From: Chromobotia macracanthus
Taxonomy: Eukaryota; Chordata; Actinopteri; Cypriniformes; Botiidae
DNA length: 64,000 bases
Direction of reading: 5' to 3'
Assembly (NCBI GenBank): GCA_036877525.1
Contig: JAZGTH010000005.1
Coordinates: 124,001-188,000, forward strand
The position numbers were made by a program, and so were the translations under genes. The notes under the pieces are model-generated. The model was given only the letters and a program-made list of their open reading frames with translations, made no database searches and was not told the origin of the DNA. This document shows, piece after piece, positions 1-10,280 of the stretch. Positions within the stretch are counted from its first letter, which is position 1. Each line of letters opens with the position of its first letter.

Positions 1-128
1 TCATATTTCTAACACTTTTATATGTAATCTGAATGCATTCAGTTGCCAGCTGCTATTAAAGCATCTCTGTAGAAATATAAAAACATCATCATGTTCTCTG
101 TGGTCTCAGATGTTTGTTTCATTTGCAG

Positions 129-404
129 GTGAGCCGATGGTAGCAGGAGAAGCTGGTGTGTGGGATAACTACAGCGTGAAGAAACAGCTGCTTCACTCAT
201 GGTGAGAAACTCTTGAAGTGAACACTACTGAAGTCACATCGTGTGTGTGTGTGTGTGTGTGTGTGAACAGTGATAAATGTGTCCTGTCGCATGATTTAAT
301 TGATCAGTTTGTTTGCCCCTGGTCTCTGCAGCACTGTCATTGCCAGTAACATTCTTCTAGTGGATGAGATCATGAGGGCAGGCATGTCTTCACTCAAGGG
401 TTAA
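129..404 (+). CDS. cct6a: T-complex protein 1 subunit zeta, last two coding exons (3' end of gene)
   Basis: These are the last two coding exons of CCT6A, a subunit of the cytosolic CCT/TRiC chaperonin that folds actin, tubulin and other proteins using ATP. Exon 1 here is 129-201: a cag acceptor ends at 128 and a GTGAGA donor starts at 202. The last exon is 332-404, after a ctgcag acceptor, with TAA at 402-404. The split codon TG|C joins them. The joined reading gives E-P-M-V-A-G-E-A-G-V-W-D-N-Y-S-V-K-K, then Q-L-L-H-S-C-T-V-I-A-S-N-I-L-L-V-D-E-I, ending M-R-A-G-M-S-S-L-K-G. This is the highly conserved C-terminal region of the zeta subunit and lies in its equatorial domain. Earlier exons lie left of the window. 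The tail matches the CCT6A ending known from human, so identification is firm; a cct6b paralogue is less likely in fish. Confidence 0.96.
241..265. repeat. (GT)n microsatellite in the last cct6a intron
   Basis: An uninterrupted GT dinucleotide run of about 25 bases lies in the last, 130 bp intron of cct6a. It is probably length-polymorphic. Confidence 0.95.
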
Positions 405-522
405 CTGAAAAGTGTTCATCCAATCAGTGATGTCAGACTGAAATCAGCTCCCCCCTCTCCAGTCAGTCGGTTTATTGATGAATGTGTTAAAGATGCACTG
501 AAACACACTTTCATTTGTATCC

Positions 523-528
523 ATTAAA
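523..528 (+). terminator. cct6a: Probable cct6a polyadenylation signal (ATTAAA)
   Basis: ATTAAA, the commonest variant of the AATAAA signal, lies about 120 bases after the cct6a stop codon. GT/T-rich sequence follows it (TTTGGTTTAGTTATTTGTGTGG), as expected of a downstream element. There is no transcript evidence. Confidence 0.55.
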
Positions 529-1450
529 TGTTTGGTTTAGTTATTTGTGTGGATTCTTTGTGAACTCTGATGGAATAAGGGAAGAAAATTTCACTCAACG
601 TTTATTACTGCAAGTTTGAGGTGTTGGACAATATTCATGTTTTTGTAGAAAACAATTTTTCATTTGATCAGATTACATCTTATTCTACATCAGTCTGTAG
701 TTCTCTTAATCAAATCCATCTTTAAATTACTCAATCCTTTTCTTGTCACTGTTAATGTGGTTCCCTGTATCCGTTAGTTATTCTAAAATTATTTCTAAAT
801 GTCAACTTTGTCAATTAGCATTAAATTAAGCTTTGTAAAACATAAGTGACATCAAAAATATTTCCAAGAATTAATGTTTAAAAAGTGTGTAATGGTTTAA
901 TTAAAGGACTTGGTTTTGTTAAAACAACCTTATAAACAAATGCTGAAAATGTAAGCTTTTAACCTTCAGATATAGGGCATCATTTATGAAATATCAAGCA
1001 GAAACATCCTACTTTTTGATCTCTCAGTCATGCAATTCAGAGAATGAATATATGTGCAACCATGTATGCCTTTTCCATATGTGAAAATTTTTTGTGCAGC
1101 TCTGTCCTGATAGCGATCTAATGTCAGATTCTCAGTCAATATCAGGTTTGTTACTAAGGCAACATTGATGTCATTACCTGACTGAAGTGGTGTCATTTCT
1201 GCACCACATGGAATTGCTCTCAAACAGGTTTCCTGAACACTCCCTTGATCTGCCATTGGTTAGCCAAACTAATTGTCCCACCCCCAATGTATGCTATTAA
1301 TTAAACCAATGTTGTGTTAGACTTATTCACACTTTTTAACATTAGCTGGAATAGGAGAAAACCTAATGAGAAAAGACAAGTCCTAGAACATTTTCAGTAA
1401 TGTAAATCAGCTACTGTTGCTTCTAAATATTCAGCAGAGCTACTCAGTTT
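529..1450. other. Intergenic, no gene recognised
   Basis: AT-rich sequence with no recognisable gene. Around 1262-1320 is a short segment resembling 3395-3460 and, inverted, 61160-61205, so it belongs to an unclassified dispersed repeat. The 90-codon open frame on the - strand at 984-1256 has no recognisable domain. Confidence 0.5.
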
Positions 1451-1451
1451 T

Positions 1452-1615
1452 CACATTTGAGTAGGGGCCTACTGGTTAGTGAGTGAGGCTTGTAATCAGA
1501 AGGTTGCTGGTTCAATTCTGGTGCCACAGGTAGCAACTGAAGTGTCCTGAGCAAGGCACCTAACCCCCTGATTGTTTCGTGAGTACAGCAGTGCTGCCTA
1601 CTGCTAGGTGTGTGT
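1452..1615 (+). mobile_element. tRNA-derived SINE, diverged copy
   Basis: The sequence has a tRNA-like head: an A-box-like stretch around GGCCTACTGGTTAG near 1468 and a B-box-like GGTTCAATTC near 1510. The SINE body GAGCAAGGCACCTAACCCCC follows. A second copy of the same family lies at 62130-62345. It is not a functional tRNA gene because the cloverleaf does not close and the body is SINE sequence. Confidence 0.75.
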
Positions 1616-3640
1616 ATGTTTACATTTGTTAGGTATGGTAATCTATACCCAAAATGTCACTTTCACTTCATTTGTTATTTAAGTTTGGCATCAGATGAAT
1701 CCAGACTGTCAGAGTTTTTGCCATCTGACAGAAGTTTATCAACATCTTCATTCCTCCAGACTTCACCTGTCATAAGCTTTACTGTGACCCTTTTCTAAGA
1801 GTTTTTAAAACAGTCTGATTTCTTTCTTCAGCACATGTTGTTTTCACCGTGCTAGTCAGTCAAAAATGGCCCTGGTCATGCCAAAGATATGGAAGAACTC
1901 CTCTAAAGACAAATGTCTCTACATTGGCATAGAGACAACAATCTGAACAAAACTGATAATAATCTATTTCTGTTATGGCACAATAGTAAAGGCACCATAC
2001 TTCAGATTTTTGTATTACAGTATCCAAAAACCATTTACACAGTGTTTTGTATTTTGTTAAATTGGGTATTTGAAGAGTTTAAAATAGTGTTTTCTAGATT
2101 TTAAATAGTTCATCGTCACTTGTCACCCGTCAATAATGTAATATCCGCATCATCACTGATTTCTGCTTGTACTGAAGTACAAACCATGGCAACACAGTGA
2201 CTCTCATGATAAAATGCGGTAGTAGTAGTGCGGATCTAACCTGCCACTCTGTTTATCACACACACAGTCATCATGGACCACAGTTACTAATTATTGTTTG
2301 CAGCAGGTTCTGTCGCCAAAGTTAAATGTATGGGTGAATGAAATGACTCAAAGAGTTTTGGACAAGCTGAGAAATTAAACAGTATTGGTTATTATTGTAT
2401 TGTATTACAGTATTGGAGGATCAGTATTGGTTATTTTGTGTTATGCTTTACATAAATAGTAAATCTGCCTGTTTGCAAGTACTGGGGGTATGTTAAAATG
2501 TACTTTTGATTGATTAATTTTTAGTCACATCAGATAGATGTCCATAAGCAGTGGAGATGATGAATTCTCTGTCACAGCATCATCAAGCTGTGCCTTTGTT
2601 ATTGTTTTAAATGTTATCTCTAGCGGTTAAAATTACATATTGTCCTTTAATATTGTATGACAACCAACCTCCAAAGCTCTTTATCACACTTCCTATTTCT
2701 GGTAAATGAAGCAGTGTATTGCTAGTACCATCACAAGGCTATTAAAATTAATGTCTGAATTCCTCTCGCAGGGGTTGCAGCTTACCCAGCTGCTCTAATT
2801 TTAAATGTCACCTGTATCTTAATTTTTTACAATATCCCAGCACTAAAAAGTCTGAGGAAAGCATGGGTGAGACTAACATGATGGGATAAATGTCATTCTT
2901 TTAAAATAATATGCAGGAGTATGTTTCTGTGCAGTTTGTGTTTCAGACTGAGGATGTCTATTTCTTACAGTGACCAATCTGAAGATTTTTGTTTGCAATA
3001 TTTTTGCAAGTGGAGATCCTCTGAAACACTGCAATAAATTTGTGTCCAAATACTGAACATAAAAGAGCACAAAATACCTCTGTTGTTTCAGTGAGTAGGG
3101 ACTAAAGTGCTTTTGGACTGAGGGCTAAGCTTTCCGAACATTGACAAACCTATGGTTTATGGACTTCCTTGTTCTTTCGCATTGACTGGTAGCAATTTGC
3201 CTGTACTAATACCTCTCTATTCACTATATTTGACACTGCATGCAAAGTAAAGAGGCAAATGAAAGGGGTTATCACAACCTATTGCCAACTGCTAACTTTA
3301 AACTTATCCTACTACAAGTTAGTTAGCATTTTAAATGACACACAATGAGATCATGTGACAGTGTGTCTACATGTGTGTAGTAAGCCAAACACTAGCCAAA
3401 CGACCATAAGTCCTGCCCCCAAACTCATGCTATTGATTGAGTCAGTGTTATTGTGTCAGGCATTTAGGTATTTAAAAAATTATTTTTGTAAATAGAAATA
3501 TACAGCCGCTATGTGTTATTTTTGAACCATCACTTTCTGTTTTTTTTAAAGTTTATAATAATGATTTATAATTTAGCTGTTGGGTTGGATTCCCCGAGAA
3601 ACATCAGTTTGACTTCTGGTTATGTCAAAAAAGATTTTGT
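1616..3640. other. Intergenic, no gene recognised
   Basis: AT-rich sequence with short open frames only and no recognised protein domain. Positions 3395-3460 carry a dispersed segment shared with 1262-1320 and with 61160-61205 on the other strand. Confidence 0.5.
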
Positions 3641-3649
3641 GTTTCAAAC

Positions 3650-4560
3650 TGAGAGAGATACTGAGGTAGAGAGGCAAAAGTTGCTGCCACCTTCACTAGA
3701 CCCCATGCAGTTTGTGTATTGTCCGAACCGCTCCATGGATGATGCCATTGCCACAACCCTCCACCTGGCCCTCACACACCTGGACAAGAAGAATGCCTAC
3801 ATGCAATTGCTGTTTATTGGCTTCAGTTCAACATTCAACACTATCATCCCTCAGCACCTCATTGGGAACCTGAGCCTGCTGGGTGTGAACACCTCCCTCA
3901 GCAACTGGATCCTGGACTTCCTGACTGGGAGACCTCAGTCAGTCCGGATTAGGAACAGCATCTCCAACACCACCACACTGAGCACTAGGGCCCCTCAGGG
4001 CTGTGTGCTTAGTCCACTATTGTTCACTCTGCTGACTCACGTCTGTGCTGCAATGTATAGGTCAAACCATATCATCAAGTTTGCCAATGACAACTGTGGT
4101 GGGTCTCATCAGCAAGAACGAAGAGTCAGCGTATAGAGAGGATGTGCACTATCTTACAGCCTGGTGTAGAGCCAACAACCTGTCTCTGAATGTTGATAAA
4201 ACAAAAGAGATGATTGTTGACTTCAGGAGAGCACAGTGACCATTTTCCACTGTACATTGACAGTCCTCTGTGAAGAACGTCAAGAGCAGATCTTGACGGC
4301 CTGGCCTGAGCAGCTGCATCACTGTCTGGTTTGGAAATTTCTCCATCTCAGACCACAAAACCCTACAGCAGATAATGAGGACAGCTGAGGGGATCATTGG
4401 AGTCTCTGTTTCCTCTATTGTGGACATCTACAACACACTGTATTTGCAACGCTAACAACATAGATGACCCCTCACACTCTTTACTCTTCTGCCATCTGGA
4501 AAAAGCTATCGGAGCATCCTCAACCAAACTGTGTAACGTTTATTTTCCCCCAAGCCCCAC
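3650..4560 (+). mobile_element. L2-clade LINE, reverse transcriptase fragment, decayed
   Basis: The open frame from about 3670 reads as the reverse transcriptase of a fish L2-clade LINE. It includes the finger region (M-Q-F-V-Y-C-P-N-R-S-M-D-D-A), F-S-S-T-F-N-T-I-I-P, and the L-S-P-L-L-F-T-L-L block. The catalytic F-A-D-D box is altered to F-A-N-D, so the enzyme is dead. A frameshift near 4100 moves the reading to the next frame, where W-C-R-A-N-N-L-S-L-N-V-D-K-T-K appears. A third frame near 4330-4500 holds the C-terminal end typical of L2. No endonuclease part is present, so it is 5' truncated. Confidence 0.85.
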
Positions 4561-6620
4561 CCAGTGCTTTTTGTTAATGATATGATTACAGATCATAAAC
4601 TAGATGTACTAAAACAAGACAATTACATTATATTAAATGAGTCTATTCCTCAAAATTACTGCTATAAGCATGAACCTCGTCTAAAAAGCAAAGGGGGAGG
4701 TGTTGCTGCACTTTATAGGAAAACTTTACCAGTTAACCAGAGATCTGACTTCAGATACATCTCTTGTGAACTCTTTCCAAGTTAAAAAAGATAAAGGACA
4801 GCAGCCCAACGCTGTGGTATAATTAGCATAGTCATGCCCTAAAAAGAGCAGCCCGAAAAATGGAACGTAATTGGAAGCAAACAAAACTGGAGGTATTCCG
4901 TACAGCATAGAAGGAGAGTTTTTCAAATTACAGAAAGGCCTAATAACGCTCCAGATATGCCCACTTTTCAAACCTTCTAGAAGAAAATAAACACAACCCT
5001 AGATATTTATTTGACACAGTGGCTAAATTAACGATAACGCATCATCTGCTTCTGACAGTTGTCAATATCATAGCAGTGATGATTTTATGAATTTCTTCAA
5101 TAACAAAGTAGATACTGCCTGAGAAAATATCATAGACATGCAATTGCCTGCAACACAATCACATTGGATGGTGCATCATAACGTGCCCAAGGAACATGTA
5201 TGCTAGATCATATACCTACCAGGTTGTTGAAAGAGATGCTTCCTGAAATGATAATCTTCTACATAGCATTATTAATTCATCATTGGTGTTAGGATATATC
5301 CCAAAACTCTACAAACTGGCTGTTATCAGAACCCCTATTAAAAAACCACAACTTGATCCCAGGGAACTAATAAATTACAGACCCATCTCAAATTTACCTT
5401 TTATTTCAAAAATACTGGAAAAGGTGATGTCTTCACAGTTATGTTACTTCCTGGAGAAGTAACAAAGAAAACAAGGTATCAAAGTAAAAAGAAATGGTAT
5501 CAGACCGAATTTCCAGACAGGATTCAAAGTACAGAGACTGCTCTCATCAGTGTGACAAATGATCTGCTCTTATCAGCCAATCATGGCTGCATCTCTCTTC
5601 TAGTGTTACTTGACCCTAGCACAGCCTTTGACACTATTGACAGCATTCTAGTAAATAGGCTTGAAAATTACATTGGCATAAATAAAACTGAACTGGCATG
5701 GTTTAAATCATATATATCTGACCAATTTCAGTTTGTTGCTGTGAGTGAAAAAGTGTCATACCGATCACAAGTTCAGTGTGGACTCAGTGCTTGGGCCTCT
5801 ACTTTTCACCCTGTACACGCTACCTCTAGCAGCAATTATTAAGAGACATGGAGTTAGTTAGGGTTAGGGTTATGACATTCTTATGCTGATGATACTCAGC
5901 TGTACATTTCTGCTAGGCCCACGAGACTCATATATTCCCCAAATTAACAAAATGCGTTGTCAATATCAAAACTTGGATGGCTAGCAACTTTCTACTACTA
6001 AATTTAGACAAAACAAAAGTTTTACTTATTGGACCAAAATCTTCCACATAGACCAAGAACACTGTCTTACAAAAACTCCAGCTGGTTCAGAATGGAGCAG
6101 CCGGAGTTCTCACGAGAACTCATAAACATGACCATATTAGCCCAGTTTTGTCCACACTGCACTGGCTGCCTATCAAGCATTTCAAAATTTTGCTGATTAC
6201 CTACAAGGCTCTGAATGGTCTAGCTCCTCAATACCTAAGTGAGCTCCTATCTTATTACAGTCCTTTGTGTTCATTGCGATTTGAAAACTTTGGCCATTTG
6301 ATAATACCTAGAATTTTAAACTCAAGCACTGGTGGTAGATCCTTTTTGTATTTGGTGCCAAAACTCTATCTAATCTAGATTAAAGACCCACATTTTTAAT
6401 CTAGCCTACACATAGTCCTACAGATTTATTACTCAAATCCCTTAAAGGATTATTAGGTTGCATCAATTAGGTAAACTTCACATTGGTACAGAGGTACTGG
6501 CTCCACACTAGATCTGTCTGTCCTTTAATTTCCCCAAGGTCCTATAGGTCAGCTGGAACCAGCTGAGACCAGAAGATAGGTACAAATTAGGTAAAAATTA
6601 TAATAAAGAAAATAAAATAA
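4560..6620 (+). mobile_element. Second LINE (copy A), decayed, + orientation
   Basis: This is a different LINE, joined directly to the L2 fragment. Near 4690 is an endonuclease remnant with G-G-G-V-A. Later come N-Y-R-P-I-S-N-L-P-F near 5370, T-E-T-A-L-I-S-V-T-N-D-L-L near 5530, a D-P-S-T-A-F-D-T-I-D segment near 5610, the Y-A-D-D-T-Q-L-Y block near 5880, and the C-terminal W-L-P-I-K-H-F-K-I-L near 6165. Stops and deletions interrupt it throughout. Compared with the better copy at 53590-56310 it has lost the segment between 5170 and 5290 and carries a telomere-like patch at 5858-5872. The tail at 6620-7165 is in the opposite orientation. Confidence 0.85.
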
Positions 6621-7165
6621 AAAATACACTGTATTATTGCAAATCATTAAGCAAGATATACCGTTCCAGCTAACATGGAGATGGCATTTAAAAAGATCTT
6701 ATGGGATAGGGGTATAAGGGATTTGCAATAGTACCATGAAATACACACAACACAAAGTAAAATGCATACATAAAATATATACAATAAAAATACCTAAATA
6801 TTACACAATGAAAGAGAATGGGAGACAATTTGAGATAAAGGAGTAGCAAAATAGAATAGTCTTTTGGACTTTAATTATATCTTATCGCTAGAAGCAATAT
6901 AAACAATTTACAAAACCCTAAGCTAAGTTAGATGTCAGCAGTCTCCCAGTAAGCAAGCCAACAGGGTGACAGTGGCAAGGAACTAAAACTCCAATGGTGT
7001 ATAGCTGGAGAAAAAACCTTGGGAGAAACCAGGCTCAACTGGGAGAGCCAGTTCTCCTCTGGCACGTTAAAGCCACAATTTGTAACTTTCTTGAATACGG
7101 ATGAAGAGTTTATTAAAATTCCAATACTGAAGTCAGCTATAAAAGATAGTTTTGTAAGCATCATT
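6620..7165 (-). mobile_element. LINE 3' tail, inverted relative to copy A
   Basis: Read on the - strand, this segment closely matches 55540-56190, the 3' untranslated tail of LINE copy B. Shared blocks include CTTTAACGTGCCAGA, GGTTTTTTCTCCAGCTATAC, CTGCTGACATCT and CCTTATACCC. It abuts the + oriented body of copy A. It may be a separate 5'-truncated insertion of the same family or the product of a local inversion. Confidence 0.85.
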
Positions 7166-7361
7166 ATTTAAAGACGTTTAGCTGCTCAGAGAACAACTGT
7201 ATGAATGTGTCTTCAGGCCTCCACCCACTCTCAGAATCTCACCCTGGTCAGACAGTTTCTGCTATACCCTAGCAACGAGGTTGATTTAAACATGAAGGAA
7301 TCTGCAAGAAACACAGTTGAGAATACATAACACCCACCATCTCTGACCTAACACTAAAGAG

Positions 7362-7610
7362 TGGGAAAATCTGATCAGTACACTCACCACAACACATGTT
7401 TATTTACAGAGGGCAGACAGAGGAAGTCATTCACACATATGGATAATAGACACATGGAAAATCTGATCAGTACACTCTGATCAGTACACTCGTATCAGTA
7501 CACAGTACACTGGGAAAATCTGATCAGTACACTCACCACAACACACATTTATTTACAGAGGGCAGACAGAGGAAGTCATTCACACATATGGATAATAGAC
7601 ACATGGAAAA
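7362..7610. repeat. Direct duplication of a ~105 bp segment
   Basis: Positions about 7362-7465 and 7509-7610 are nearly identical. Both begin GTGGGAAAATCTGATCAG or a close variant and run through TTTACAGAGGGCAGACAGAG to GATAATAGACACATGGAAAA. Between them is a short array of CTGATCAGTACACT units. A slippage or unequal-exchange origin is likely. Confidence 0.9.
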
Positions 7611-7739
7611 TGCTGAGTGGTAAAACTTTTGAACATTTTACTTTTTTTTAAAAAAAAAAGAAGAGCTATTGGAATATTTCTGTATACATGATCAGAATAT
7701 TCCAAATAAACTAAAACCCTGTTCAGAGTTTTATATGAT

Positions 7740-8640
7740 ATGAAATCCATCCACCCATCATTCCCCCCATCTATGCATCATCATCCACCCATCCATTACC
7801 TTCATTTATCCATCCATCCACCCATCCATCACCTCCATCTATCCATCACATCTATTCATCATCACCTCCATCCACCCAGCCTTCTATGCATCAATACATC
7901 TACCCATCCATCCATCCATCCATAAATCCATCCATTTATAACCCATCAATCTATCATCAATCCATCATTTCTTTTTCTATCCATACATCCATCATTTATC
8001 TATCCATTCATTCATCCCAATCTGTTCATCCATCCATCCCTCCATCCATCCATCTATTATCCATCAACCCATTATACACCCATCCATTTATGCATGATCC
8101 ATTCATCCATCAATCCATTTATCCATTATCCACCCATCCATCCATTATTCATCCATCTGTCTTCCACTCACCCATCCATCCATTCATCCATCCATCCATC
8201 CATCCATCCATTTTCAATCCATTTATTCATACATATATCCATACATACATCCACCATTTGTCTATCATTCATTCATCCATCTATCAATTTTCAATCTATT
8301 CATCCATACAACCATAATTTATCCATTATCCATTCATTTATCCATCCATTATATATCCATCCATTAAACCCATCATGTTTAATGGATGGATGAATGAATG
8401 GATAGATAAATAATGGATATATGGATGGATGATGGATGGAAGGATGGATGATTCATCCATCAAGCATCCATCAATTCATCCATCTATCCACCATCTATCT
8501 ATTCATCCATCTACCCACCCATTTATCCATTATCCATCCATCCATCCATCCATGCATCCATCATGCAACCTTAATGCATCCATCAACCCTCCATCTATTC
8601 ATCATCCTTCCGTCCATCCACCCATCCATTCATTAAACTT
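7740..8640. repeat. ~900 bp degenerate CATC (CCAT/ATCC) tandem array
   Basis: Nearly the whole stretch is built from the tetramer CATC with single-base variants. Between about 8373 and 8450 the strand polarity flips to GATG, then returns, so flanking and inner blocks could pair as hairpins. The long open frames here (runs of H, P, S, I) are a consequence of the stop-free tetramer and do not indicate genes. Confidence 0.97.
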
Positions 8641-8821
8641 TCTGCTATTTTAGATTTTCATGAAAGATCATTTTGAATTACTTATTTATATAATATTGTT
8701 ATATAACAAGCTTGTTTCCCAATGGCATCCTTAAAAAGGCCCCACAAAGTCAAAATTGGCTGGAATTACTTTACTTAAGGGGACATCTGGTCCTCATAAT
8801 GTAAGGAAAACCAGGAAGTTC

Positions 8822-8900
8822 AAGTTCAATTTATTTATATAGTGCTTTTTACAGTGACACACTGTTACAAAGCAGTGTTACAAATGAAAATATCCCAAAA
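8822..8900 (-). mobile_element. LINE 3' tail fragment
   Basis: On the - strand this reads AAAAAGCACTATATAAATAAA, the same terminal motif as the end of LINE copy B near 56280-56305. It is a short 5'-truncated tail. Confidence 0.65.
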
Positions 8901-8996
8901 TATATAACGGTGAAAACTGAAATTGAAAGAGAAAGAAGGAGAGAAAATTAGGAAGAAAATTAAAAATTGATAAAATGAACAAACAATGATAATAAC

Positions 8997-10275
8997 TGTC
9001 AGGAACACAACAGAGATCCAAATGCAGTTAACAGTCTTTATTTAGACAGAGAGTTAATTCAGCTTGTTAATAAACAGAAACAGATGCAGGGTGGCTCCGG
9101 CTCCGGCAGGGAGGGAGAGAGCGGGGCAGCGGGGACCGGGAGGTTGGCGCACTCACATTGCCCGTTGGTTTGGGGGTGAAAACCGACTCGATGTGGCCCC
9201 GATCTGTCGACAGAATTCAGAGGGGATACCCAACCTGGCGGCGAACCAGGCATCCATGAAGTTGCCCTCTGCCCCGGAGTCCAGTAGAGCCTACGCCAGA
9301 ACGGAGGAGCCCTGAAAGACAACAGACACATCAATGAAACATAAAGAAGACGGAGAGGTTTGGATCGCCCCGCCCATCAGTACTCTCCGCTCTACTGATG
9401 GGCTTTGTCTTTTAACGGACAGGACCCGACGAAGTGACCTGACCGGCCACAGTAGAAGCATAAACCCTGAGCAAGGTGGTGTTGTTTCTGCTGAGGGGAG
9501 AGCTTCAATCTCCCCAGCTGCATCGGCGTAGGTTTGGAGGAAGCAGCATGAGTCACAGGAGCGGGAAGGTCGCGGGGCCCCTCCAACACCCAGGATGGAC
9601 GAGCCGATGGCTGGACAGGCAAGCCTCCACGCACACTGCCAGGTCAACCACCGCCTTGAGGTCCTGGGGCGGCTCACGGATGGCGATTTTGTCCTGGATG
9701 TCCTCCTCGAGCCCATCCAGGAAGCGAGCACGCAGCGCCGTCATTCCAGCCACAGGACTGAACTCGATTGTCTGTGACGGAGCAGCCCTCCTGTGACAGC
9801 CGCACCAGTTTCAATGCCACCTCGTCACCCCAGGCCGACCGATCGAACAGCTCGACCATCTCCTGCTTAAACGTCGAGAAGTTCTCACAGCAAGGTGCTC
9901 TGGAGTCCCAGAATGGCTGTCCCCCACTCGCTCACTCGGCCGGTGAGGAGCGTGAAAACGTAGGCGATCTTGCGGTTCTCAGTAGCGAACCGGCGAGGCT
10001 GGAGGGCATGCTGGTCAGACTGTACTTTCAGGAACACAACAGAGATCCAAATGTGGTTAACAGTCTTTATTTAGGCAGAGGGTTAATTCAGCTCATAAAT
10101 AAACAGAAACAAATGCAGGGTGGCTCAGGCTCCGGCGGGGAGGGAGAGAGCGGAGCAGCCGGGACCGGGAGGGTGACAGGCAGAGCAGGAGGTAGACTGG
10201 GCGGCGGACGGGCGATGTAGCGGGCGGTCGGGTAAGGAGAGCATATACAGTGCTCTTCTTTTATATTCCCTGAAA
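8997..10275 (-). mobile_element. Short internally deleted Ty3/gypsy-like element with two LTR-like ends
   Basis: Two directly repeated ends match closely: 8997-9144 and 10026-about 10260. Both begin CAGGAACACAACAGAGATCC. On the - strand the interior reads a gag region (A-Y-V-F-T-L-L-T-G near 9960 and F-L-D-G-L-E-E-D near 9720). A zinc knuckle C-F-Y-C-G-R-S-G-H-F-V-G-S-C (C-x2-C-x4-H-x4-C) lies near 9430, and a retropepsin-like D-S-G-A motif near 9270. A stop codon sits just before the protease motif. Reverse transcriptase, RNase H and integrase are absent: the sequence goes from the protease straight to the other LTR. It is GC-rich relative to its flanks. Confidence 0.82.
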
Positions 10276-10280
10276 TCACA

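Noticed and set aside
984..1256. 90-codon - strand open frame
   Set aside because: No domain; a short frame in AT-rich intergenic sequence.
4560..7165. Twin-priming inversion of a single LINE insertion
   Set aside because: In twin priming the inverted part is the 5' portion. Here the 3' tail is inverted and lies downstream of the body, so the order does not fit.
7740..8653. Several open frames of 61-143 codons rich in His, Ile, Pro and Ser
   Set aside because: They are all translations of the CATC tandem repeat, open in several frames at once because the tetramer lacks stop codons.
9064..10220. Overlapping + strand open frames in the GC-rich block
   Set aside because: The - strand reads recognisable gag and protease motifs. 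The + strand frames are shadows of GC-rich sequence.
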